Assembly (NCBI GenBank): GCA_947174705.1
Contig: CAMWKB010000002.1
Span: 1-64,000, forward strand
DNA from: an uncultured Lachnospiraceae bacterium
GTDB lineage: Bacteria; Bacillota; Clostridia; Lachnospirales; Lachnospiraceae
Length of the DNA: 64,000 nucleotides
Direction of reading: 5' to 3'
Shown here: in pieces, positions 18,277 through 25,349 of the stretch
How positions within the stretch are numbered: the stretch's first letter is position 1
Layout of the letters: each line of letters starts with the position of its first letter
Program-made: the position numbers and the translations under genes
The notes under the pieces: model-generated
Databases searched by the model: none
The model's input: the letters and a program-made list of their open reading frames with translations, nothing else
Told to the model about the DNA's origin: nothing

Positions 18277-18468
18277 CTACAGAGCAGCTATCTGTGCCAT
18301 TAAATCATCAATATTCATGCCGTGCACCATAGCGGCCTCTTCTAATGACTCGCCCTGTGCCGAAGGGCAGCCTAAGCAATGCATACCCGCATTCATAAGT
18401 ATAGGCGCCACATCAGGGTTTGTCCTTAAAATCTCTCCAATTGTCATCTCTTTCGTTATTTCTGCCAT
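18277..18468 (-). CDS. DUF1858 domain protein
   Basis: 63 residues. Matches the DUF1858/ScdA-N family: a [21 protein letters not shown] stretch followed by [21 protein letters not shown]. The CLGC pair and preceding His suggest metal, Fe-S or nitric-oxide-related chemistry; the function is not established. It is divergent from pflB with a promoter at 18514-18542. This small protein may belong to the same anaerobic or redox response as the pfl block, which is inference. Confidence 0.85.
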   Translation of the reverse strand: MAEITKEMTIGEILRTNPDVAPILMNAGMHCLGCPSAQGESLEEAAMVHGMNIDDLMAQIAAL

Positions 18469-18513
18469 ATTTTTATACCTCCGATTTTTGGTTGAGTTAA
18501 TTGTCTGCTATAC

Positions 18514-18542
18514 AGTATAGTCGCAAATCACAATTACTGCAA
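18514..18542 (-). promoter_or_regulatory. Candidate promoter of the DUF1858 gene
   Basis: Minus strand TTGCAG (18537-18542), 17 bases, TATACT (18514-18519), about 46 bases before the start codon. Confidence 0.6.
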
Positions 18543-18617
18543 GCCACATCATACATTTTTCACAAAAAATTACATTAAAATTCATGCTATGTATGAGAAA
18601 AAGTACAATTGCCCGAC

Positions 18618-18646
18618 TTGACGTAACCTTATTATTTAAATATAAT
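18618..18646 (+). promoter_or_regulatory. Strong pfl promoter
   Basis: TTGACG (18618-18623), exactly 17 bases, TATAAT (18641-18646). It leaves a leader of about 80 bases that contains the inverted repeat AGCATGT/ACATGCT at 18664-18693. Confidence 0.8.
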
Positions 18647-18663
18647 AAATATACAGGATTTTA

Positions 18664-18693
18664 AGCATGTTTTCTATATTTATAAGACATGCT
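18664..18693 (+). promoter_or_regulatory. Inverted repeat in the pfl leader
   Basis: AGCATGT (18664-18670) and ACATGCT (18687-18693) are perfect complements 16 bases apart, just after the expected transcription start. It could be an operator or an mRNA 5' hairpin. It does not match the Rex or FNR consensus known to me. Confidence 0.5.
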
Positions 18694-18733
18694 AAACATA
18701 TCAAAAATATAATAAAACAGGAGGCTATTCAAA

Positions 18734-20773
18734 ATGAGACCAGAATGGAAAGATTTTGTAGGCGGCAAGTGGGAGAATGAAGTAAACGTACGTGACTTCA
18801 TTCAGAGAAACTATCACCTTTATGAAGGCGATGACTCTTTCTTAGCTGCTCCTACACAGAACACAAAAGACTTATGGGCACAGGTTCTTGATTTACAGAA
18901 ACAGGAACGTGAAGCAGGCGGTGTACTTGACATGGATACTAAGGTAATTTCCACAATTACATCCCACGGTCCCGGATATCTGGACAAGAGCAAAGAAACA
19001 ATCGTTGGTTTCCAGACAGATAAGCCTTTCAAACGTTCTCTTCAGCCTTACGGCGGTATCAGAATGGCAGAAAAGGCTTGCTCCGACAACGGTTATGAAG
19101 TTGACCCTGAGATCAGCGAGTTCTTCTCCACACACAGAAAAACACACAATGCAGGCTGCTTCGATGCTTATAATCAGGAAATGAGAGCTTGCCGTTCATC
19201 ACATATCATCACAGGTCTTCCGGATGCTTATGGACGTGGACGTATCATCGGCGACTACAGACGTGTTGCTCTGTATGGTATCGATTATCTTATCGAAGAC
19301 AAACAGGCTCAGAAGGATTCTACAGGACGTGTTATGACAGACGATGTAATCCGTCTTCGCGAAGAACTTTCAGAGCAGATGGTAGCTCTTAAGCTTATGA
19401 AAGAAATGGCTGCTTCTTATGGCTGCGATATTTCTAAACCGGCTACTAACGTACAGGAAGCTATCCAGGCTACTTACTTTGGTTATCTTTGTGCAGTTAA
19501 AGAGCAGAACGGTGCTGCTATGTCTCTTGGACGTACTTCTACATTCCTTGACTGCTACGCAGAAAGAGATTTGGCTAACGGAACATTCACTGAAGAGCAG
19601 ATTCAGGAATTCGTTGACCACTTCATTATGAAATTACGTTTGATCAAATTTGCTCGTACACCTGAATACAACCAGATTTTCGCAGGCGATCCGGTATGGG
19701 TAACCGAATCTCTCGGTGGTGTTGGTGTTGACGGACGTCCGTTAGTATCTAAGATGAGCTTCCGTTATCTGCATACTTTAACAAACTTAGGACCTTCTCC
19801 GGAGCCGAACTTAACAGTTCTCTGGTCTACCAGACTTCCTGAGAACTGGAAGAAATACTGTGCTAAGATGTCCATCCAGACTTCTTCAATCCAGTATGAG
19901 AACGACGACCTTATGAGAGTTACCCACGGTGATGACTACGGTATCGCATGCTGCGTATCTTCTATGGTTATCGGTAAAGAAATGCAGTTCTTCGGCGCTC
20001 GTGCAAACCTCGCTAAATGTCTGCTTTACGCATTGAACGGCGGTGTTGACGAAGTTACCAAGAAACAGGTTGGACCTAAATATCGTCCTGTTGAAGGTGA
20101 TGTTCTTGATTATGATGATGTATATGCTAAATTCATGGATATGATGGAATGGCAGGCAGACGTATATGTAAATACTTTGAACATCATCCACTACATGCAT
20201 GACAAATACTGCTATGAGAGAGCAGAGATGGCTCTTCATGACAGAGACGTAAAACGTTACTTCGCAACAGGTGTTGCTGGTCTGTCTATCGTAGCTGACT
20301 CTTTATCAGCAATCAAATATGCAAAGGTTGAGCCTATCAGAGATGAAGACGGCGTTATCGTTGACTTCAAGACAACAGGCGAATTCCCGAAATATGGTAA
20401 TGATGATGACCGTGTTGACCTTATTGCACAGGAAATCGTTCATAAGTTCATGACAGCAATCAGAAGACACCACACCTACAGAAACGGTGTACCTACAACT
20501 TCTATCCTTACCATTACTTCTAACGTAACATATGGTAAGGCTACAGGTAATACACCTGACGGACGTAAGAAAGGCCAGCCTTTCGCTCCCGGTGCTAACC
20601 CGATGCACGGACGTGATACTCATGGTGCAGTAGCTTCCTTATCTTCAGTATCTAAACTTCCGTTCAAGGATGCTCAGGATGGTATTTCTAATACATTTAC
20701 CATTATCCCTGGCGCACTTGGTAAAGAGGATCAGGTATTTGCAGGAGATATCGAACTTGACTTAAATAAATAA
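18734..20773 (+). CDS. pflB: Pyruvate formate-lyase core lacking the glycyl-radical segment
   Basis: 679 residues. PFL converts pyruvate and CoA to acetyl-CoA and formate using a glycyl radical and two adjacent cysteines. The paired cysteines are here, Cys406-Cys407 in GIACCVSSM, with the flanking [11 protein letters not shown]. The open frame ends soon after [10 protein letters not shown], just where the C-terminal radical domain would begin, and no RVSGYA motif is present. The missing part is encoded separately at 21104-21349. 679 plus 81 equals 760 residues, the length of E. coli PflB. It is not a frameshift: the domain has its own start and ribosome site 330 bases away. AGGAGG precedes the ATG. 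Codon use is biased as in highly expressed genes. Confidence 0.93.
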   Translation: MRPEWKDFVGGKWENEVNVRDFIQRNYHLYEGDDSFLAAPTQNTKDLWAQVLDLQKQEREAGGVLDMDTKVISTITSHGPGYLDKSKETIVGFQTDKPFKRSLQPYGGIRMAEKACSDNGYEVDPEISEFFSTHRKTHNAGCFDAYNQEMRACRSSHIITGLPDAYGRGRIIGDYRRVALYGIDYLIEDKQAQKDSTGRVMTDDVIRLREELSEQMVALKLMKEMAASYGCDISKPATNVQEAIQATYFGYLCAVKEQNGAAMSLGRTSTFLDCYAERDLANGTFTEEQIQEFVDHFIMKLRLIKFARTPEYNQIFAGDPVWVTESLGGVGVDGRPLVSKMSFRYLHTLTNLGPSPEPNLTVLWSTRLPENWKKYCAKMSIQTSSIQYENDDLMRVTHGDDYGIACCVSSMVIGKEMQFFGARANLAKCLLYALNGGVDEVTKKQVGPKYRPVEGDVLDYDDVYAKFMDMMEWQADVYVNTLNIIHYMHDKYCYERAEMALHDRDVKRYFATGVAGLSIVADSLSAIKYAKVEPIRDEDGVIVDFKTTGEFPKYGNDDDRVDLIAQEIVHKFMTAIRRHHTYRNGVPTTSILTITSNVTYGKATGNTPDGRKKGQPFAPGANPMHGRDTHGAVASLSSVSKLPFKDAQDGISNTFTIIPGALGKEDQVFAGDIELDLNK

Positions 20774-20782
20774 TAAGGCGAA

Positions 20783-20805
20783 AAGAATCGCCTATGGCGA
20801 TTCTT
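20783..20805 (+). promoter_or_regulatory. Intercistronic hairpin after the PFL core gene
   Basis: AAGAATCGCC/GGCGATTCTT, ten perfect pairs with a TAT loop, ten bases after the stop codon. There is no following T run, so it is more likely an mRNA 3'-end stabiliser or partial attenuator than a full terminator. Confidence 0.65.
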
Positions 20806-20837
20806 CCTAAAAAATGTAAAAATAAAAGGTGGTTGTT

Positions 20838-21041
20838 ATGGACGATAAACAGATGATTGATGATTTTATCAAGATGATGGATTCTGGCATGGCACAGGGC
20901 GTGGGACATGTTAATGTCGATGTGGATACAGAATCCAGTAATTCAAAAGAAGTACAGACAATGGGCTGTACAGACTGTTCCAGAACACCATTGGCATGCA
21001 GTGTTCCAACACTGGAACAAGGTCTTGATGATTTTCGTTAA
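20838..21041 (+). CDS. Small Cys-containing protein between the two PFL parts
   Basis: 67 residues, with AAGGTGG five bases before the ATG. I know no family name. Residues 8-30 (DDFIKMMDSGMAQGVGHVN and on) align without gaps to residues 10-32 of the glycyl-radical protein downstream ([19 protein letters not shown] and on), sharing D, D, G, H, N, V and V plus several conservative positions. The second half differs: no RVSGYA loop, but MGCTDCSRTPLACSVPTLEQG with Cys44, Cys47 and Cys54. It may be a divergent half-copy of the radical domain that docks in the same PFL groove, perhaps a redox-sensitive placeholder or metal-binding accessory. That role is inference. Confidence 0.8.
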   Translation: MDDKQMIDDFIKMMDSGMAQGVGHVNVDVDTESSNSKEVQTMGCTDCSRTPLACSVPTLEQGLDDFR

Positions 21042-21053
21042 AATTTTTATAAT
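21025..21053 (+). promoter_or_regulatory. Candidate internal promoter for the glycyl-radical gene
   Basis: TTGATG (21025-21030), 17 bases, TATAAT (21048-21053), overlapping the end of the small Cys protein gene. It would let the radical domain be transcribed separately from the PFL core. Confidence 0.45.
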
Positions 21054-21103
21054 ATAACGCATGCTATTATAATATCTATATAAACAATAAGGAGGAATAT
21101 AAA

Positions 21104-21349
21104 ATGGCAGAAACAAACACAGCTCAGGTAGATAACCTGGTATCATTATTAGATGGTTATGCAACAAAAGGCGGTCATCACCTTAACGTAAATGTTCTTA
21201 ACAGAGACACTTTATTAGACGCTCAGAAACATCCTGAGAACTATCCTCAGCTTACAATCCGCGTTTCCGGATATGCTGTTAATTTCATTAAATTAACACC
21301 GGAACAGCAGGCTGATGTTATCTCTCGTACATTCCATGAGAGCATCTAA
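21104..21349 (+). CDS. grcA: Free-standing glycyl-radical domain of pyruvate formate-lyase (GrcA-like)
   Basis: 81 residues with AAGGAGG eight bases before the ATG. It corresponds to the C-terminal domain of PFL from LLDGY onwards: [19 protein letters not shown], then RVSGYAV with the radical-bearing Gly56, then [18 protein letters not shown]. In E. coli the related YfiD/GrcA replaces the damaged C-terminus of oxygen-cleaved PFL. Here the neighbouring PFL lacks this part entirely, so this protein should be an obligatory subunit and the substrate of PFL activase. It follows the Cys protein by 62 bases and ends at a strong terminator. Confidence 0.93.
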   Translation: MAETNTAQVDNLVSLLDGYATKGGHHLNVNVLNRDTLLDAQKHPENYPQLTIRVSGYAVNFIKLTPEQQADVISRTFHESI

Positions 21350-21384
21350 TTATCAGGTGGCTGATTAGTTAACCATTAATATTA

Positions 21385-21426
21385 AAAGCTGCACATTCGT
21401 TATATTTAACGGTGTGCAGCTTTTTT
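21385..21426 (+). terminator. Terminator after the glycyl-radical gene
   Basis: Stem AAAGCTGCACA/TGTGCAGCTTT with an inner CGTTA/TAACG helix, followed by TTTTTT. It separates the PFL structural genes from pflA. Confidence 0.9.
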
Positions 21427-21514
21427 ATATATAATTTATACTATAAAAGACTGGTTTTTTTATTCATGACAGGGTATACTATACCTATCTATAACAGAAA
21501 GAAGGCTATAAACT

Positions 21515-22270
21515 ATGCAAGGAAGAATTCACTCATTAGAAAGTTTTGGTACGGTAGACGGTCCGGGCGTCCGCTTTGTTGTATTCGTTCAGGGCTGTCC
21601 CATGCGATGTGCATATTGCCACAATCCTGATACGTGGGAGATGAACGGCGGCACTTTAATGGAGCCGGAATATATCATTGAGCAGTATGAGCGGAATGTA
21701 AGTTTCTATAAAGGAGGCGGAATCACCGTAACAGGCGGGGAACCGCTTATGCAGGTTGACTTTCTCATTGACCTTTTTACACTTGCTAAGAAAAAAGGAA
21801 TTCACACCTGTATCGATTCCTCCGGAATTGCTTACAAACCGGACGGCAATCCCGAATGGCTTGCCAAACTTGATAAATTAATGACGCTGACCGACCTTGT
21901 TATGTTAGATATCAAACACATTGACCCTGAAAAGCATAAGGAACTTACCAGTCAGCCCAACGAAGGCATACTTGCTTTTGCAGCATATCTGAATGAAAAA
22001 AATGTCGATATGTGGATTCGCCATGTTATTGTTCCGGGGCTTACCGATGATGATGAATATTTGTATAAGCTTGGATATTTTATCGGCCAGTTCAAAAACC
22101 TGAAAGCATTGGATGCCCTTCCTTATCACACAATGGGCGAAAATAAATACCAGAAGTTAGGCATGGAATATAAACTTAAAGGCGTTCCCGCTATGGAAAA
22201 GAAACAATTACTTGAGAAAAAAGAAGTTATCCTTGAAGGTATACGCAAACGCCGCGCGGAACAACAATAA
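21515..22270 (+). CDS. pflA: Pyruvate formate-lyase activating enzyme
   Basis: 251 residues, a radical SAM enzyme that abstracts hydrogen from the PFL glycine. The cluster motif is CPMRCAYCHNPDTW (CxxxCxxC) near residue 28, after SFGTVDGPGVRFVVFVQG. The SAM-binding TGGEPLMQ and the later DIKHIDPEKHK segment are standard. The length matches E. coli PflA and no extra ferredoxin domain is present. AGAAGG precedes the ATG. It is transcribed apart from the PFL parts, after their terminator, and is followed by a membrane peptide and a ferredoxin that might supply the electron; that supply role is inference. Confidence 0.95.
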   Translation: MQGRIHSLESFGTVDGPGVRFVVFVQGCPMRCAYCHNPDTWEMNGGTLMEPEYIIEQYERNVSFYKGGGITVTGGEPLMQVDFLIDLFTLAKKKGIHTCIDSSGIAYKPDGNPEWLAKLDKLMTLTDLVMLDIKHIDPEKHKELTSQPNEGILAFAAYLNEKNVDMWIRHVIVPGLTDDDEYLYKLGYFIGQFKNLKALDALPYHTMGENKYQKLGMEYKLKGVPAMEKKQLLEKKEVILEGIRKRRAEQQ

Positions 22271-22332
22271 AATCCAGCATTGCAAGGATTCTGTTACGAT
22301 AAATAATATATACCGGGGGAGGAGGAATACAT

Positions 22333-22431
22333 ATGGAAACAATTATAACAATTGCTTTTGTAGTAGTTGCAGGAATAGCTATTATCGGCAATCTTATTAA
22401 GATGAAAAAGAAAAAAGATGACGAGAAATAA
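22333..22431 (+). CDS. 32-residue single-pass membrane peptide
   Basis: A short gene with AGGAGG seven bases before the ATG. The product is METIITIAFVVVAGIAIIGN followed by a lysine- and aspartate-rich tail LIKMKKKKDDEK: one membrane helix (about residues 3-22) and a charged cytosolic end. It resembles the layout of FeoB-associated small membrane proteins but has no cysteine. The function is unknown. Its position between pflA and ferredoxin suggests the same transcription unit. Confidence 0.65.
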   Translation: METIITIAFVVVAGIAIIGNLIKMKKKKDDEK

Positions 22432-22436
22432 GCTTG

Positions 22437-22484
22437 TATATTCTTCATTTTTATATTAGAATATAAGTGATAAATTTTATCACT
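22437..22484 (+). promoter_or_regulatory. Tandem palindromes before the ferredoxin gene
   Basis: TATATTCT/AGAATATA (22437-22465) abuts the perfect palindrome AGTGATAAA-T-TTTATCACT (22466-22484). The second could be a dimeric regulator site (GTGA-N9-TCAC, one base longer than a CRP/FNR core) or a hairpin just ahead of the ribosome site. Confidence 0.45.
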
Positions 22485-22515
22485 ATGCTTATACAACTAT
22501 AAGGAGGATATGATT

Positions 22516-22686
22516 ATGGCATACGTAATTGGCGATGCTTGTGTAGCATGCGGCGCTTGTGAAGCTCAGTGCCCGGTAGGAGCTATCAGCATGGGAGATG
22601 GCAAATTTGAAATCGATGCTGATAAGTGTATCGATTGTGGTTCTTGTGCAGGAACATGCCCGACAGGCGCTATTTCTCAGGCTTAA
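22516..22686 (+). CDS. 2[4Fe-4S] ferredoxin
   Basis: 56 residues of clostridial ferredoxin, a cytosolic one-electron carrier. Two cluster motifs are complete: CVACGACEAQCP near residue 9 and CIDCGSCAGTCP near residue 38, each CxxCxxCxxxCP. AAGGAGG is eight bases before the ATG. As the nearest electron carrier to pflA, it could reduce the activase cluster, since Clostridia often lack flavodoxin; that is inference. A strong terminator follows. Confidence 0.96.
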   Translation: MAYVIGDACVACGACEAQCPVGAISMGDGKFEIDADKCIDCGSCAGTCPTGAISQA

Positions 22687-22708
22687 TTAACCACAGATAA
22701 TTGCAAAA

Positions 22709-22745
22709 GGCCTTCATCCAACCAAAAACGGATGAAGGTCTTTTT
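22709..22745 (+). terminator. Terminator after ferredoxin
   Basis: CCTTCATCC/GGATGAAGG with a 10-base A-rich loop followed by TCTTTTT. Confidence 0.9.
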
Positions 22746-22769
22746 ATTTAGTATAATAATATAAAGCCC

Positions 22770-23402
22770 TCAACTCTGATTACCGATAAAGCCTTTCTTG
22801 TTTCTTCTTTTACGTTCTTTTTTAGGCGGTTTTTCCTTAATTTTATAATGCTGTCTAAGCATTTCATCAATTTTACGGTAATGTTCCTCTTCATTTTTCC
22901 AATGTTCTTCCTCACGCTCATCTCTGGCGCGGAACTGATAGTCTAACTCTTTCAGAACGCTTTCTTTTATCTCGGCACACATATCCCGGTTGGCGCTCTT
23001 TACGCTTTCCGTTATCATATGCTGAAGCAGATATTGTAACCGCTTAGCCTTTTCTTCCTTAACATTATCATCCGATAGAGAAACAATAAATTTCTGCCGC
23101 TTGCCGAGCATATAATCTGCGGCTTTCTCCTCCGCCTGAAGCGTCTCTGAATCCTTATTTTCGTTTTCGGTAATTGAATCGTCTTTTTGCAGAATACTCC
23201 TAATCGCTTTCAATTGCAGCCCTTGTTCCTTTAACATCTTAATTTCCCTAAACTGCTTCACATCCTCCATTGTATAATACCTATGCCCCATTTCATTTCT
23301 TTTAATCGGGAGCTGCAATTCCTCTTCCCAATACCTGAGAACATGTGTTTCTACCTGTACCTGCTTTGCTGCTTCTGAAATTAATAAGGTCTCTTGATTC
23401 AT
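22770..23402 (-). CDS. MerR-family DNA-binding protein
   Basis: 210 residues. An N-terminal MerR-type winged helix (about 5-75: LISEAAKQVQVETHVLRYWE, HRYYTMEDV, IKMLKEQGLQLKAI) is followed by a charged coiled-coil tail (about 120-190) and a lysine-rich end. No C-terminal effector pocket is visible, so it may be constitutive or use protein partners. It begins at the ATG after AAAGGGG; 12 further in-frame codons upstream lack a site. It lies after dnaB, separated from it by a terminator hairpin, and is convergent with ferredoxin. Confidence 0.8.
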   Translation of the reverse strand: MNQETLLISEAAKQVQVETHVLRYWEEELQLPIKRNEMGHRYYTMEDVKQFREIKMLKEQGLQLKAIRSILQKDDSITENENKDSETLQAEEKAADYMLGKRQKFIVSLSDDNVKEEKAKRLQYLLQHMITESVKSANRDMCAEIKESVLKELDYQFRARDEREEEHWKNEEEHYRKIDEMLRQHYKIKEKPPKKERKRRNKKGFIGNQS

Positions 23403-23427
23403 TTTTATTCCCCTTTCTGCAAAACGC

Positions 23428-23461
23428 AAAAGAGACAAACCGGCTATAGCTTGTCTCTTTT
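23428..23461 (-). terminator. Hairpin between dnaB and the MerR gene
   Basis: Minus strand AAAAGAGACAA/TTGTCTCTTTT, 11 pairs with a GC-rich loop and a short T-rich tail. Probable dnaB terminator. Confidence 0.7.
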
Positions 23462-23491
23462 GTACTTATAATAACTTTTCTTATTACATTT

Positions 23492-24832
23492 CTATTTTTG
23501 TAGATTTCCGAACTTTGTAAAGTCAGGAAGCCAGACTAATTCTATGGTTCCAATCGGGCCGTTTCTCTGCTTGGCAATAATAATTTCGGCAATATTTTTT
23601 TTCTCCGTATCCTTGTTATAATAATCGTCTCTGTAAATAAACATTACCACATCGGCATCCTGCTCTATCGCTCCGGATTCACGCAAATCCGAAAGCATAG
23701 GCCTGTGGTCCGGTCTCTGTTCTACTGCGCGGCTAAGCTGGGATAACGCGATTACAGGCACATTCAGTTCCCTTGCCAACGCCTTCAATGAACGCGATAT
23801 ATCGGAAATCTCCTGCTGTCTTGAATCTGTACGTCCGCTGCCGGTCATCAACTGAAGATAATCTATTATGATCATTTCCAACCCATGTTCCAGCTTATAC
23901 TTACGGCATTTGGAACGCAGCTCTGAAATACTTATACCCGGCGTGTCATCAATGATCAAATTGGACTTACCGATTAAACCGGCGCTCTCTATGAGTTTCT
24001 CCCATTCTTCATCGGAAAGATTTCCCGTTCTGATATGCTGCGAATCAACTTTGGATTCCATGGAAAAAAGTCGGTTCACCAACTGCTCTTTTGACATTTC
24101 CAGACTGAATATTGCTACCGTCTGATTCTGTTTAAACGCCACATATTCGGCAATATTAAGCACAAACGCCGTTTTACCCATAGAAGGTCTTGCCGCTACC
24201 AGAATAAGGTCTGAAGGCTGCATTCCAGCCGTTCTGTAATCCAAATCTATAAAACCTGTTGCAACGCCTGTTACATTGCCCTTATTATGGGAGGCTCTCT
24301 CGATTCTGTCCATAGCGTTCATAACAATTTGTCTGATTGGGACAAATTCATCTGTATTTCTACGCTGTACTAAATCAAATACTCTTTTTTCCGTATTTTC
24401 AAGAATACTTTCAAGGCTCTCACGTCCTACATAGCAGGTATTCGCAATTTCTTCATTCAGTTTAATAAGTCTGCGGAGAGTGGATTTCTCCGCCACTATA
24501 TTAGCATAATATTTAATATTGGCAGATGTGGGGACTGCTGTAATCAGGTCTCTTACAAATTCCAGACTGCTTACCTCCGGCGGCACATCCTTTTCCTTAA
24601 GCCTGTCCTGCAAAGTTACAAGATCCACCGGCTTACCCTCATCATTTAACTCTACCATAGTCTCAAAAAGGATGCCATACTGTTTACTGTAAAAGTCATC
24701 GCCCACAATGATTTCAGAAGCTACTATGATCGCTTCCCTGTCCATGATCATAGAACCTATGACCGACTGCTCCGCCTCAATGCTGTGTGGCAGTATTCTT
24801 TTCAATAATGCCTCTTCCATTGGCTGCGGCAT
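23492..24832 (-). CDS. dnaB: Replicative DNA helicase DnaB/DnaC
   Basis: 446 residues. The N-terminal helical domain (about 1-110, RILPHSIEAEQSVIGSM) is joined to a RecA-like motor (about 170-446) with Walker A AARPSMGKTAF, LEMSKEQL and the IDYLQLM Walker B, then LRESGAIEQDAD. It unwinds DNA at the fork as a hexamer. I choose the ATG seven bases after AGAAGGTGGG; a GTG at 24844 overlaps that site. It lies 18 bases after rplI, the usual rplI-dnaB order of Firmicutes. Confidence 0.97.
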   Translation of the reverse strand: MPQPMEEALLKRILPHSIEAEQSVIGSMIMDREAIIVASEIIVGDDFYSKQYGILFETMVELNDEGKPVDLVTLQDRLKEKDVPPEVSSLEFVRDLITAVPTSANIKYYANIVAEKSTLRRLIKLNEEIANTCYVGRESLESILENTEKRVFDLVQRRNTDEFVPIRQIVMNAMDRIERASHNKGNVTGVATGFIDLDYRTAGMQPSDLILVAARPSMGKTAFVLNIAEYVAFKQNQTVAIFSLEMSKEQLVNRLFSMESKVDSQHIRTGNLSDEEWEKLIESAGLIGKSNLIIDDTPGISISELRSKCRKYKLEHGLEMIIIDYLQLMTGSGRTDSRQQEISDISRSLKALARELNVPVIALSQLSRAVEQRPDHRPMLSDLRESGAIEQDADVVMFIYRDDYYNKDTEKKNIAEIIIAKQRNGPIGTIELVWLPDFTKFGNLQK

Positions 24833-24850
24833 ATCTAATCCCACCTTCTA

Positions 24851-25297
24851 TTATTCTTCAATAACCTTTACCTTAAGCTTAGCGTTTACCTTAGGATGAA
24901 GCTTAACCGTAACTTCATATGCTCCTAATGCCTTAATCGGCTCCGGTAATTGGATTTTCTTCTTATCTAACTCTAAATCGCATTGTTTCTTGGCCTCGGC
25001 TGCAATTTCCTTAGATGAAATAGAGCCAAAAGTTTTGCCGCCTTCACCTGACTTCATTTTAACCACTACTTCTTTGGTCTCTAAAACCTTAGCAAGCTCT
25101 TTTGCAGCCTCTAACAATTCCTGTGCCTTTTTCTCTTCATTGGCCTTTTGCAGCTTTAAATCATTCATGTTCTTGGAATTTGCTTCTACGCCAACCTTCT
25201 TAGGCAGGATAAAGTTTCTGGCATAACCATCGCTTACATCTACGATCTCACCCTGCTTACCTAACGATTTAACATCCTGTAATAAAATAATCTTCAT
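24851..25297 (-). CDS. rplI: 50S ribosomal protein L9
   Basis: 148 residues. The N-terminal rRNA-binding domain has LLQDVKSLGKQGEIVDVSDG and ARNFILPKKVG; a long central helix and a C-terminal domain (GKTFGSISSKEIA) follow. Length and order are typical. It sits between gdpP and dnaB, with the ribosome site AAAGGTGTG upstream. Confidence 0.98.
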   Translation of the reverse strand: MKIILLQDVKSLGKQGEIVDVSDGYARNFILPKKVGVEANSKNMNDLKLQKANEEKKAQELLEAAKELAKVLETKEVVVKMKSGEGGKTFGSISSKEIAAEAKKQCDLELDKKKIQLPEPIKALGAYEVTVKLHPKVNAKLKVKVIEE

Positions 25298-25349
25298 TGT
25301 ATTGTCACACCTTTCTCATAGGATATCATTCATGTATTTACGCATAATA

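Noticed and set aside
18734-21349. Split pyruvate formate-lyase as a frameshift or sequencing error
   Set aside because: The radical domain has its own ATG and AAGGAGG, a separate gene with its own ribosome site lies between, and a hairpin separates them. A single indel cannot create this.
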